Assembly (NCBI GenBank): GCA_039191605.1
Contig: JBCCXL010000008.1
Coordinates: 124,001-188,000, forward strand
Source: JBCCXL01 sp039191605
GTDB taxonomy: Bacteria; Acidobacteriota; Thermoanaerobaculia; Multivoradales; JAHZIX01
DNA: 64,000 nt
Reading direction: 5' to 3'
A program made the translations under genes and the position numbers. The notes below the pieces were generated by a model. It made no database searches. It was given only the letters and a program-made list of their open reading frames with translations, and was not told where the DNA came from. Shown here piece by piece: positions 1 through 7,237 of this stretch; within the stretch, counting starts at the first letter, position 1, and each line of letters opens with the position of its first letter.

Positions 1-100
1 CTTGTTGCGTCCTTCCCCCTGCTCACAGAAGCTGAGCCTCAGTGCGGCCCAGAGATGCATGGAGCATCTCTTTGGATCCGTGCTTGGAGGTGTATCCACT

Positions 101-211
101 ATGACCCTACAGATCGCGAACTGCCTCGCCTCGTTCCTGTCGGCTTTTCCCTTGGCTATCTCGGGGTGGTCGAAAGGCCCCCTTATCGACCCGAATGGCC
201 GCTTCGGCTGA
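101..211 (+). CDS. Short peptide 1a, C-terminal GPxxDPNG motif
   Basis: This ORF encodes a 36-residue peptide. The N-terminal two thirds is hydrophobic (ANCLASFLSAFPLAISGW), then a lysine and the motif GPLIDPNG close to the C-terminus (ending RFG). A GGAGG Shine-Dalgarno sequence at 86-90 decides the ATG at 101 over the longer upstream reading frame. The peptide is identical in sequence to peptide 1b at 872; the two genes differ only at synonymous positions, which supports real coding. I do not recognise a named family. Possible roles are a signalling peptide, a RiPP precursor or a small membrane-active peptide; none is shown by the sequence. Confidence 0.75.
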   Translation: MTLQIANCLASFLSAFPLAISGWSKGPLIDPNGRFG

Positions 212-221
212 CGTCGCGGTT

Positions 222-251
222 CCCCGCGGTGGGCCCACGCTCCGCCGCGGG
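222..251 (+). promoter_or_regulatory. GC-rich hairpin before peptide 2a
   Basis: CCCCGCGG and CCGCGGG arms form a hairpin followed by TTCGTTGC. The same shape recurs before the other short ORFs. The U-tract is poor, so it may be an attenuator or processing element rather than a classical terminator. Confidence 0.6.
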
Positions 252-327
252 ATTCGTTGCCGTGATGTCCAGCTATCTCACGAAACCAGCTTCCGCCGCG
301 GATTGATCGTGGCGAAAGGAGCCTCTC

Positions 328-429
328 ATGCAGCCCTACAGCGTCAACGATCTGCTGGATTTCCTCGTTTACATTCTTGGTGGCGATGTCGAGCCCGACC
401 GCGGGCCGTCGATCGATCCCAATGGATGA
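328..429 (+). CDS. Short peptide 2a, C-terminal GPxxDPNG motif
   Basis: This ORF encodes a 33-residue peptide. It has a hydrophobic core (LLDFLVYILGG), then an acidic/basic stretch and the ending RGPSIDPNG, so the motif is the exact C-terminus. An AAAGGAG Shine-Dalgarno sequence lies 6-7 bases before the ATG. It is paralogous to peptide 2b at 1099, which differs at seven positions including Asn to Asp in the motif. Too short for ordinary gene callers. Function unknown. Confidence 0.75.
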   Translation: MQPYSVNDLLDFLVYILGGDVEPDRGPSIDPNG

Positions 430-460
430 AGGGCGTGCCGATTGGTGAACGGGTATGCCA

Positions 461-489
461 CCCCGCGGCGGTCTCACCCCGTCGCGGGG
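461..489 (+). promoter_or_regulatory. GC-rich hairpin before peptide 3a
   Basis: CCCCGCGGCG (461-470) pairs with CGTCGCGGGG (480-489) with one mismatch, followed by TTTATTGC. It is equivalent to the hairpins at 222, 742, 993 and 1232. Confidence 0.65.
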
Positions 490-587
490 TTTATTGCATT
501 CTTGGCGCCGCTCACCAAAGCTGGGTCCCAGCCCGGACCCCCGAGGCATGTCGCCTTGTGGCGGAGCCGTGCTGGGAGGACATTCCC

Positions 588-719
588 ATGTTCACTCGCA
601 TCTCAGTCTCCACTCTGCTGTTCGAAGGCTTGCTCTCTACCGATCTCTTCGCCTTAGGGTCGGGCTTGTTGGAATTTATCCACGGCCCGGTGGTCGATCC
701 CAACGGTCGCTCGGTCTGA
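588..719 (+). CDS. Short peptide 3a, C-terminal GPxxDPNG motif
   Basis: This ORF encodes a 43-residue peptide starting MFTRISVSTLLFEGLL and ending HGPVVDPNGRSV. A GGGAGGA Shine-Dalgarno sequence lies about 8 bases before the ATG. Copy 3b at 1358 shares the first five residues and the end of the peptide but has a quite different middle. The leader, including CCGTGCTGGGAGG, is shared with the peptide 1 leaders, so all three ORFs of the unit appear to derive from one ancestral module. Function unknown. Confidence 0.75.
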   Translation: MFTRISVSTLLFEGLLSTDLFALGSGLLEFIHGPVVDPNGRSV

Positions 720-741
720 GATCCGTTAGTTCCGCGGTGCT

Positions 742-770
742 CCCGCGGTGGGGAACACTCCGCCGTGGGG
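742..770 (+). promoter_or_regulatory. GC-rich hairpin before peptide 1b
   Basis: CCCGCGGTGG pairs with CCGCCGTGGG (with G-U pairs), followed by CTTGTTGC. It also marks the junction between repeat copies A and B. Confidence 0.55.
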
Positions 771-871
771 CTTGTTGCGTTATTCCCCCTTGCTCACAGA
801 AGCTGAGCCTCAGTGCGGCCCAGAGATGCATGGAGCATCTCTTTGGATCCGTGCTGGGAGGTGTATCCACC

Positions 872-982
872 ATGACCCTACAGATCGCGAACTGCCTCGC
901 CTCGTTCCTGTCGGCTTTTCCCTTGGCTATCTCGGGGTGGTCGAAAGGCCCCCTTATCGACCCCAATGGCCGCTTTGGCTGA
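872..982 (+). CDS. Short peptide 1b, C-terminal GPxxDPNG motif
   Basis: This ORF encodes 36 residues, identical to peptide 1a. The coding sequences differ at two third-codon positions (CCG/CCC and TTC/TTT), so the protein is preserved while DNA drifts. A GGGAGG Shine-Dalgarno sequence precedes the ATG. An 8-bp hairpin (AGAGATGC/GCATCTCT, 822-842; 51-71 in copy A) lies in the leader 30-50 bases upstream of the start. Confidence 0.75.
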   Translation: MTLQIANCLASFLSAFPLAISGWSKGPLIDPNGRFG

Positions 983-992
983 CGTCGCAGTT

Positions 993-1023
993 CCCCGCGG
1001 TGGGCCCATGCTCCGCCGCGGGG
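993..1023 (+). promoter_or_regulatory. GC-rich hairpin before peptide 2b
   Basis: CCCCGCGG (993-1000) pairs with CCGCGGGG (1016-1023), followed by TTCGTTGC. It is the copy B equivalent of the hairpin at 222-251, and its right arm restores the full pairing. Confidence 0.6.
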
Positions 1024-1098
1024 TTCGTTGCCGTGATGTCCAGCCATCCCACGAAACCAGCTTCCGCCGCGGATTGACCGTGGCAAAAGGAGCCTCTC

Positions 1099-1200
1099 AT
1101 GCAGCTTTACAGTGCCATCGATCTGCTGGATTTCCTCGTTTACATTCTCGGCGGCAACGTCAAGCCCGACCGCGGACCGTTGATCGATCCCGATGGGTGA
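1099..1200 (+). CDS. Short peptide 2b, C-terminal GPxxDPDG motif
   Basis: This ORF encodes 33 residues, starting MQLYSAIDLLDFLVYILGG and ending RGPLIDPDG. An AAAAGGAG Shine-Dalgarno sequence precedes the ATG. It is the paralogue of peptide 2a with substitutions in the N-terminus and linker; the motif carries Asp in place of Asn. This defines the family motif as G-P-x-(I/V)-D-P-(N/D)-G. Function unknown. Confidence 0.75.
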   Translation: MQLYSAIDLLDFLVYILGGNVKPDRGPLIDPDG

Positions 1201-1231
1201 AGGGCGTGCCGATTGATGAACGGGTATGCCA

Positions 1232-1260
1232 CCCCGCGGCGGTCTCACCCCGTCGCGGGG
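1232..1260 (+). promoter_or_regulatory. GC-rich hairpin before peptide 3b
   Basis: CCCCGCGGCG (1232-1241) pairs with CGTCGCGGGG (1251-1260), followed by TTTATTGC. Its arms match those of the hairpin at 461-489. Confidence 0.65.
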
Positions 1261-1357
1261 TTTATTGCATTCTTGCCGCTGCTCACCAAAGCTGGGCCCA
1301 GCTCGGACCCCCTAGGCATATCGCCTTGCGGCGGAGCCGTGCTGGGAGGACATTGCC

Positions 1358-1492
1358 ATGTTCACTCGCATCTTGATTCCTACTCTTCTGCTCAAAGGTC
1401 TCTTCATCGCCTGGGGGGCTCACCTGGGTACGGACCTCATGGAACAACTGAATGGCCCGGTGATCGATCCTAACGGTCGCTCGGTCTGCTAG
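1358..1492 (+). CDS. Short peptide 3b, C-terminal GPxxDPNG motif, ends in Cys
   Basis: This ORF encodes 44 residues, ending NGPVIDPNGRSVC. It shares the start MFTRI and the C-terminal motif with 3a, but the middle (GLFIAWGAHLGTDLMEQL) has diverged strongly. The stop has shifted from TGA to TGC-TAG, adding a terminal cysteine. A GGGAGGA Shine-Dalgarno sequence precedes the ATG. It is the last ORF of the array and is followed by a strong hairpin. Confidence 0.75.
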   Translation: MFTRILIPTLLLKGLFIAWGAHLGTDLMEQLNGPVIDPNGRSVC

Positions 1493-1522
1493 TCGGCAGC
1501 ACAATCATTCGGCGAATCGAGG

Positions 1523-1552
1523 GCCTCCCGCTGGGGATCTCCAGCGGGAGGC
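1523..1552 (+). terminator. Strong hairpin ending the peptide array
   Basis: A perfect 12-bp stem (GCCTCCCGCTGG / CCAGCGGGAGGC) with a 6-base loop lies 31 bases after the last peptide stop. Only a short T-poor tail follows, so it is terminator-like rather than a canonical intrinsic terminator. Confidence 0.65.
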
Positions 1553-1768
1553 GCCTGTCTTGGTGCCGGCGGGCTGGGGCGCCAGGCCTCTAGCACACGC
1601 CGGAAAAGTATCGACAGGACGGAAGGGGAGCGCTGAATCATGATCACTTTCGTAAAAACGTCAAATTTCAAACGCCTTGTAGGCTGGTGGAGCGCAGTAC
1701 GAAAAGCCTGAAGCACTATCCAGCCCGTGGCCGCCTCGGCCCATGGCACCTGTGAGAGGAAGCAGCCC

Positions 1769-2191
1769 ATGTCTCGACCCCCCGGCTACCCGTTCGATCA
1801 TCTTGGGCAGGCCTTGTGGTTCCTGCGGGAGCTTCGAGGCTTGAGTCAGGGGGAGCTGGCCAGGGAGTGCGACGTGGGCAGAGACAAGATCACCCTTTAC
1901 GAAGCCGGCCGCGTGGTGCCTCGGCTCGATACCCTGGCGCGCTTGATCGTTGGGCTCGACTGTAATCTGGACGACTTCTGCGGAGCCCTGCTGCTGATGG
2001 AGCGCGTGGCGGAGCATCGCGCCGCGGCTCTGGAGGCGTGGCGCCGAAGGCAGCCGCAGCGATGGGAGAATCTGCCCCCGGCGAACTTTCGAGGCAAGAA
2101 AGGATTGCTGCACGGGGCGTTGCTCGCGGTCCTAGTCACCGTCATGGAGAGCGGCGAAGGGACCCGTTCTTCGGCAGAGGGGCGGCGATGA
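1769..2191 (+). CDS. XRE-type helix-turn-helix regulator 1
   Basis: The 140-residue product carries a Cro/CI-like helix-turn-helix around residues 15-70 (LRELRGLSQGELARE, then a recognition helix and YEAGRVVP). A short Arg-rich C-terminal helix follows. I chose the ATG at 1769 because an AGAGGA Shine-Dalgarno sequence lies 8 bases before it; the longer frame from 1727 has no such signal. It is the first of three tandem HTH genes after the short-peptide array and its stop overlaps the next start (ATGA at 2188-2191), implying translational coupling. It probably binds DNA; a peptide-sensing role is only inferred from position. Confidence 0.8.
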   Translation: MSRPPGYPFDHLGQALWFLRELRGLSQGELARECDVGRDKITLYEAGRVVPRLDTLARLIVGLDCNLDDFCGALLLMERVAEHRAAALEAWRRRQPQRWENLPPANFRGKKGLLHGALLAVLVTVMESGEGTRSSAEGRR

Positions 2192-2700
2192 GCGCCGCTC
2201 GCCCTCAGGAGGCCTGCCCCGATCCGCCCGTAGGCGAGGCGATCGCGGGCCACCACGACCTGCCGCAGCACCTCGGGCCGGCGCTGCGCCGGCTGCGGAC
2301 ACTTCGGGGCCTATCGCAAACCCGTCTGGCCGAGTTGTGTCAGCTGACGCCGCCGATGATCAGCAACTATGAACGCGGTGCGAATCTGCCCTCCCTCGTG
2401 TCGCTGCAGAGACTGCTCAACGCCCTCGAGGTGAGCGTTCGGGAGCTGGGGGAGACTCTGGCGGCGGTGCGAGGAGAGGTTCCGCCGCTGCTCGAATTTG
2501 GCGCCGAGAACCACCTGGATCAGGTGATGCACCGCTACGCCTTGGCCTTCCAAGATCGCCCGATGCAGCGCGGTGCGCTGCTGCGCACGCTGGTGGCGGT
2601 AGGCGAAGCGTTGCTCGATGCGATGCAAGAGGAGCCGCAAAACGTCGCGCCCTTGACCAGCGCCCCCGAGGTGCGCCCTCGAACAGGGCTTCACGAATAG
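2188..2700 (+). CDS. XRE-type helix-turn-helix regulator 2
   Basis: The 170-residue product has a well-formed HTH at about residues 30-90 (LRTLRGLSQTRLAELCQ, ISNYERGANLPS). The C-terminal 80 residues are predicted helical and resemble the C-terminus of regulator 1 around the shared pattern RGALLxxLVxV. The start at 2188 overlaps the stop of regulator 1 by four bases; an upstream ATG at 2038 lies deep inside that gene and is unlikely. It is paralogous to regulators 1 and 3, so the trio arose by duplication. It is probably cotranscribed with regulator 1. Target unknown. Confidence 0.82.
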   Translation: MSAARPQEACPDPPVGEAIAGHHDLPQHLGPALRRLRTLRGLSQTRLAELCQLTPPMISNYERGANLPSLVSLQRLLNALEVSVRELGETLAAVRGEVPPLLEFGAENHLDQVMHRYALAFQDRPMQRGALLRTLVAVGEALLDAMQEEPQNVAPLTSAPEVRPRTGLHE

Positions 2701-2931
2701 CCAAGCTTCCAGCCGCTGACGAGCAGTCCGTGGGAAAGTCGAGCGGCGCTACGAGCAGCCCTCGTTCGCCGCATCTTCGTTCGAAAGCCTCGCCGATCAC
2801 CGGTTCGCCTACGGTTCTCTGCCTTGATTCGGCGGGAACGTTCCTCGCTCTCGCTGGCGCCTGACCTTCACCACGGCCTGCTAACCGCCAACCCGCCGTC
2901 CCGCCGAGACGCCCCGGAGGTCGATCCTCAC

Positions 2932-3930
2932 ATGCCCCATCCCCAGCCTCATCCCCAGCCCATGTTCTTTCGCCTTCCGCTGGCCCTGCGCTGGCTCCGC
3001 CGGTCTCGGAACCTGAGCCGGGAGCAGCTGGCCGCCGCCCTGGGGTCTCGGGCCTCGGCCATCGCCGAGCTGGAAGATCATCTGTCGGCCCTGACGCTGC
3101 ATCGCTTGGTGCAACATCTTCAGGCGATGAACTTTGATGTCTTCGATCTCTGCGCCGCGCTGGCGATGCTCGATGCCCAGTCGGCCGCCGCCAGCGAAGC
3201 GGGGGCGACGGTATCGCAAGATGAAGCGTTTCAGCGGCAGGCGCTCTCCGAGTCGGCTTTGAGGCGCCATAAGGAGCGATTCGAGAGTCGTTCCTACACG
3301 CTCGCGAGGCATGGCCTCACGCAGTTGGCCCACGGATTCTTCGGCGACGCGGGCTCGCCCATCGAGACCGACAAGGCGCCGCCCCAAGGCGCTGAAGACG
3401 GGGATACGGGGGACCCCCTGCAGGCCCCCCTGCAGGCGATGGCGGGCGAGGCCTTCGACCCGGACGGCGAGCCATCGATGAGGCCACGGAGCCTCGCGGC
3501 GACGGCCACACCGCTTGCGGGCCAGAGCCAAGGGACGCGCCCGAAGCCCTCAGTGCCGCCCCCCAGCGCGGGTCCACCGCTGACCGTCCTCGAATCCTTT
3601 GAGCAAGATCCCTCGCCATGTCGTTGGCTAGTGATCCTTCCCGCTCAGCTCATCGGGCTGAAATGGCGCATCGCCTGCGAGAACGTTCTGCGGAACCTGT
3701 ATGAGAAACAAGACCCGGTGGTTCGCCTCTATCTTCTGTGGGAACACGTTGAGGAGCTGTCGATCCGAGACAGTGAGCCGCCCCTGGATCCAGAGCGCTG
3801 CGTCCAGGCCGAAACGAATCTCTCGGTGAATATTCTGATCTTCAAGCTCACTTCGGGCTTATTGACCGGCGAGCTGCCGGTGTCTTTGGCCCGGCTGCTG
3901 AGCCTCGGCAACCCTGGTGAGGGCTCCTGA
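2932..3930 (+). CDS. XRE-like regulator 3 with long unknown C-terminus
   Basis: The 332-residue product has an N-terminal XRE-like domain (LRRSRNLSREQLAAALGSR, residues ~19-75) with a weakened recognition region (AIAELEDH). The pattern following it (FDLCAALAMLD) matches regulator 1 (DDFCGALLLME). Then comes a low-complexity linker and a folded-looking C-terminal domain (residues ~220-330) that I do not recognise. The ATG at 2932 is chosen because GGAGG lies 11 bases upstream; a TTG at 2824 would add 36 residues. It lies 231 bp after regulator 2. The extra domain could be a sensor or effector part. Confidence 0.7.
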   Translation: MPHPQPHPQPMFFRLPLALRWLRRSRNLSREQLAAALGSRASAIAELEDHLSALTLHRLVQHLQAMNFDVFDLCAALAMLDAQSAAASEAGATVSQDEAFQRQALSESALRRHKERFESRSYTLARHGLTQLAHGFFGDAGSPIETDKAPPQGAEDGDTGDPLQAPLQAMAGEAFDPDGEPSMRPRSLAATATPLAGQSQGTRPKPSVPPPSAGPPLTVLESFEQDPSPCRWLVILPAQLIGLKWRIACENVLRNLYEKQDPVVRLYLLWEHVEELSIRDSEPPLDPERCVQAETNLSVNILIFKLTSGLLTGELPVSLARLLSLGNPGEGS

Positions 3931-4035
3931 GACTTACGTCGAGTCCACCCGATGTCCTGCCCGACGCCGAGCCCGGCGATGAGCGGCTGGTTCTGGCGAA
4001 AGCTTCAGTATCGGCGCTCCCACCCTCACCTGCGG

Positions 4036-6348
4036 TCACGGGTGGTGGGCCGTCGCCCCCTCCAGTCGCAGCATGACCAGGTCCCCCTCGTCGGCCTCCA
4101 GGGTGGCGATGGCGATCTCGCGGGCGCCGGGGAGCACCGCGACGCTGTGATTGAGAATCGCCTTCCCGGTGACCACCACGGTCTCGGTTTCCCCGCGGGT
4201 CAGATCGTAGCGCTGAACCATCGAGGGGCGCCGGTTGGGCATGAAGTAGACCGCGTCGTCTACCACCGACCAATTGCCCCAGCCGGAGAGGGCAATATCC
4301 AGATCCAGCCACTGGGGTTCTGCCGTCTCGCCGTTCGGGGCGTCGGCATCGCTGGGAGGCAAGCGCCACAGACCCCGGGCGTCCGGGGGAAGGTAGAAGA
4401 GGGTGCCATCCTCCAGCTCTTCGGCGCGGAAGGCGGGCGCGTCGACCCGCAGAACGGGCTCGGCGGCGGTGAGCTGTTGTTCCCAGATCCGCCACTGGCC
4501 GTCGCTCTTGCGCTGGGAGGCGAAAATCACGCTACGGCCGTCGGCGGACCAGATGGGGGCGAGGTCGACATCGATGTCGTTGGTGAGCTGCTGGAGGCGG
4601 CCGTTGTCTACCCGCACCACCCAGATGTCGTATTCCTTGTCTCCTTCGGCGGAGAGGGCTAAGTAGCGGCCATCCGGAGACCAGCGGGGGGAGGACCCTG
4701 CGGATATCCCGTCCAGGCCTTCGACCCTGCGGGGTTCGGCGTCACGGCTGTCGGCGATCCACAGGCCCCACTCTCCGTCGCGGTCGGAGAGGAAGGCCCA
4801 TGCGCTGCTGGTAGGCGACGGGCGCATGGCCGACTGCTGTCGGCTCGAGGGGAAGAGCTCGGCCCCTTGGGGCTCGGTGCTCGGCTCATCCCCGTCGGGC
4901 AGTGGGTAGATGTGGGTGGAGACCCGCCGTTGGCGCTTCTCATAGATCAGGGCGCTACCGTCTTGGAAGGCCAGCACGCTGGTGATCTCGGGCGATCCGG
5001 CGGTGGGCTGGAAGGGGGTGGGCTCCGGTGCCGGGAGCTGTGGGTCTGAGGGCAGATCGTTGAGATCGAATTGCCACACCGCCGGGGTATCGCTGCGAAA
5101 CGAGGCGAAGAGCACGGTGTCGTTGCCCAGCCAGGTGATGTCGGTGATGGCGGCGCCGTCCGTCGTGAGGCGGCGCACCGAGCGGTCGCGCCAGCGCATC
5201 ACGTAGAGGTCCTGCAAGCGATTTTCCAGCCGTATGAAGGCGATGTGCTCGCCGTCGGGACTCCACTTCGGCGCCAGGTTGCCGTCGTAGTCCGGGCGCT
5301 TCGGCAATAAGGCGCTGTCTTCGCGGGTCGAGAGGTCGAAGAGGCGCAATAGAGAGCCTCGATCCGGTGGCGAGTAGGAGTACGCCAGGTAGCGACCGTC
5401 CGGAGACCAGTCCACCCAGGCGAAACCCTCGTTGTGGAATTCGTGCAGGATCTCTGGTTCGCCGCCCACCAGGGGCAGGATTTGGAGTTGGCTAGTGCCG
5501 GGCTCGGGGGTGTAGACGTAGGCGATACGCTCACCGTCGGGAGAGAAGGTCGGGGAGAGCTCCCACCCTGGGGTTTCGGCGAGCGGGGTGGTAGGGGCGC
5601 CGCCGATCTCTCGATGCCAGAGGTCGGTGGGTACGTCGGGACCCAGGTAGTGAACGAAGGCCAGGTGTCGGCCGTCTGGAGAGAGGGCCGGGTCCACCTC
5701 TCGCCCCTGCAGCGAGGTGATCCAGCGGCCAGCCTCGATCGGTGGCGCGGAGGCCTCTTCGGATCGGGGGTCGGGCCCCGAAGAGGATAGCCACAGGGCG
5801 ATGCCGAAGGCGGCGGTGGCCATCAGCAGGGCCAGCGGCCAGCCCGGGCGGAGAGAGGGCGAGGCCGCAGAAGGCCGTAGGGGAGCGGTGGAAGCTGAGG
5901 TAGATGATGCAGAAGCCGCGGCTGGCGGTTCTGGGGACGCCGGTACGGAAGGGTTAGCCAGCTCCTCTACCTCGGCCACCAGTCGATATCCCCGCTTGCG
6001 GATGGTCTCGATGACCTTCGGGGAGCGAGGGTCGTCTCCCAGTAGTCGGCGCAATTCCGAGATCGCCTGGGTGAGGGAGTTGTCGGAGACGGCGGTATCT
6101 CCCCACACCTCGGCGGTGAGCTCCTCGCGGCTCACCACCTGCCCCGGCGAGGCCGCCAGGACCATCAGCACGCTCATCACCCGAGGCTCCACCAGGTAGG
6201 TCTCGCCGCCGCGACGAATGCGCAACAGGGAGGGCTCCACGAGGGCGCCGGCGATACGCAAGGTAGATGGGGGTGAGGGGAGCGGGGGCTCTGTCATGGG
6301 AATTGTGTGCTTTCGGAATGGTATCGGGACGCCCTCGGCGAGCTTCAT
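4036..6348 (-). CDS. CadC-like winged-helix regulator with PD40/WD40-like propeller
   Basis: The product is about 770 residues. An OmpR/PhoB-type winged helix is at roughly residues 30-125 (LTAEVWGDTAVSDNSLTQAI, then RRLLGDD and IRKRGYRL). A Pro/Ala/Ser-rich linker and one transmembrane segment (LALLMATAAFGIALWL, ~170-190) follow, then about eight PD40/TolB-like repeats with WSPDGR-type signatures outside the membrane. This is the one-component membrane regulator layout of CadC/ToxR, common in Acidobacteriota. I prefer the ATG at 6348 (AAGGG 7 bases upstream); an ATG at 6297 is possible. It is divergent from the ECF sigma gene at 6550. Ligand unknown. Confidence 0.85.
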   Translation of the reverse strand: MKLAEGVPIPFRKHTIPMTEPPLPSPPSTLRIAGALVEPSLLRIRRGGETYLVEPRVMSVLMVLAASPGQVVSREELTAEVWGDTAVSDNSLTQAISELRRLLGDDPRSPKVIETIRKRGYRLVAEVEELANPSVPASPEPPAAASASSTSASTAPLRPSAASPSLRPGWPLALLMATAAFGIALWLSSSGPDPRSEEASAPPIEAGRWITSLQGREVDPALSPDGRHLAFVHYLGPDVPTDLWHREIGGAPTTPLAETPGWELSPTFSPDGERIAYVYTPEPGTSQLQILPLVGGEPEILHEFHNEGFAWVDWSPDGRYLAYSYSPPDRGSLLRLFDLSTREDSALLPKRPDYDGNLAPKWSPDGEHIAFIRLENRLQDLYVMRWRDRSVRRLTTDGAAITDITWLGNDTVLFASFRSDTPAVWQFDLNDLPSDPQLPAPEPTPFQPTAGSPEITSVLAFQDGSALIYEKRQRRVSTHIYPLPDGDEPSTEPQGAELFPSSRQQSAMRPSPTSSAWAFLSDRDGEWGLWIADSRDAEPRRVEGLDGISAGSSPRWSPDGRYLALSAEGDKEYDIWVVRVDNGRLQQLTNDIDVDLAPIWSADGRSVIFASQRKSDGQWRIWEQQLTAAEPVLRVDAPAFRAEELEDGTLFYLPPDARGLWRLPPSDADAPNGETAEPQWLDLDIALSGWGNWSVVDDAVYFMPNRRPSMVQRYDLTRGETETVVVTGKAILNHSVAVLPGAREIAIATLEADEGDLVMLRLEGATAHHP

Positions 6349-6549
6349 GGTGCAGCCCTTCAAGGCCGTTCGGCGAGAAGGCCCGTTGTGCGGTGACCCG
6401 CTGATCCTAACTCCAGGGATCCCGTTGCGCGACTGAGTTGCCGGGAAGCATGCCCGGAAGCGTTCACAAGACCCTTCACCTTTTCTTCATCCCGTCTTCA
6501 GCTCTCCTTCAGGTTTCATCTCCTCACGCTCTCTAGCCTTCGGGGCGTG
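6349..6549. other. Divergent intergenic region
   Basis: The 200 bp between the winged-helix regulator and the ECF sigma gene must contain both promoters. I see no convincing -35/-10 pair and no strong hairpin. The region around 6465-6545 is pyrimidine-rich. Confidence 0.4.
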
Positions 6550-7221
6550 ATGAACGAGCCCGCACCCCACGCCGCCGACTCCCGATCTGTAGAGCCCTCC
6601 ATCGAGGAGCTCCTCGCCCGCTGGCGTAGTGGAGAAGCCCAGAGTTTGGAGGCTTTGCTGCCTCAGGTCTATGACGCGATGTGCCGCATCGCGCGCAATC
6701 TGCTGCGGTCGGAGCCTCTCTGCCGCGGCCTCGAGCCAGAAGCGCTGGTTCATGAGGTCTATCTGCAGCTCGCTCGGCGGCGCTCTCCTCGCTGGCGAGG
6801 AGAGGGTCACTTCTTTGCCGTGGTGGCTCTTCTGATGCGGCGTCACCTGGTGGACCGGTCGAGGAGAGCGGCGGCGCAGCGTCGGGGAGGAGCGCTGCGT
6901 CGAGCGGATCTTCCGGCGACGGATTGGGAGTCGATTCCCGCGCCGGCAGAGCAGAGCTCCTCGACTCCGTGCCCGAGTCATCTCGACCTTCATCAGGCCT
7001 TTCAACGCCTGCGTCGCTCCCGCCGCTGCTCTCACCGTAGAGCGGCGCGGGTGCTGCTGCTGAGAGCTCAATTCGGTCTCACCCTGAGCGAGACCGCCAC
7101 CGCGCTGGGCGTCGCCCCAGCCACCGTAACCCGGGACTGGCGGGGGGGCTGCGCGTGGCTGCGCCGCGAGCTCCAGCCGGCTCCGGGTTCTTCTGTTCCC
7201 GTCTCCTTTCATCACCCCTGA
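6550..7221 (+). CDS. ECF-type RNA polymerase sigma factor
   Basis: The 223-residue product has a sigma region 2 (IARNLLRSEPL, ALVHEVYLQLA, FFAVVALLMRRHLVDRSRR) and a region 4 helix-turn-helix (FGLTLSETATALGVAPATVT). This matches the ECF group common in Acidobacteriota and Planctomycetota (TIGR02999-like), though it is slightly longer than usual because of a Ser/Arg-rich insert between regions 2 and 4. No anti-sigma gene is visible. The next gene starts 16 bp later, so it may be cotranscribed and perhaps be the target. Start ATG 6550, with GTG 6547 as alternative. Confidence 0.85.
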   Translation: MNEPAPHAADSRSVEPSIEELLARWRSGEAQSLEALLPQVYDAMCRIARNLLRSEPLCRGLEPEALVHEVYLQLARRRSPRWRGEGHFFAVVALLMRRHLVDRSRRAAAQRRGGALRRADLPATDWESIPAPAEQSSSTPCPSHLDLHQAFQRLRRSRRCSHRRAARVLLLRAQFGLTLSETATALGVAPATVTRDWRGGCAWLRRELQPAPGSSVPVSFHHP

Positions 7222-7237
7222 ACCTGGAGATCTTTCG

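Larger units (their letters stand above)
1..770 (+). repeat. Tandem ~770-bp repeat, copy A (three short ORFs)
   Basis: This stretch matches 771-1492 almost base for base in many segments, with corresponding start codons offset by 770-771 bp. It holds three short ORFs, each with a Shine-Dalgarno sequence, separated by GC-rich hairpins. The unit is truncated at the window edge: the hairpin that precedes the first ORF in copy B (742-770) would lie left of position 1. The array may therefore continue leftwards. Confidence 0.9.
771..1492 (+). repeat. Tandem ~770-bp repeat, copy B
   Basis: This is the second copy of the unit at 1-770. Leader regions and the first ORF are nearly identical to copy A. 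The second and third ORFs have diverged in their N-terminal and central parts but keep the C-terminal motif. That pattern suggests an older duplication under selection on the encoded C-termini rather than a recent slip. Confidence 0.9.

Noticed and set aside
2..982. Longer frames over the short-peptide array (2-211, 55-306, 195-719, 455-982 and similar)
   Set aside because: They run through hairpins and repeat junctions, overlap the short ORFs in other frames, have Arg/Pro-rich composition typical of high-GC shadows and lack ribosome binding sites at their starts.
1..1492. Integron cassette array (short ORFs each with a palindrome)
   Set aside because: Cassettes would need attC sites with GTTRRRY/RYYYAAC core sites and an integrase. 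The hairpins are short and GC-rich, no core sites are visible and no integrase gene is in the window.
1..1492. CRISPR array
   Set aside because: The repeat unit is ~770 bp and coding, not 25-40 bp with unique spacers.
4403..5310. Plus-strand ORFs opposite the winged-helix/PD40 regulator
   Set aside because: They are antisense shadows of the long minus-strand gene with clear domains.
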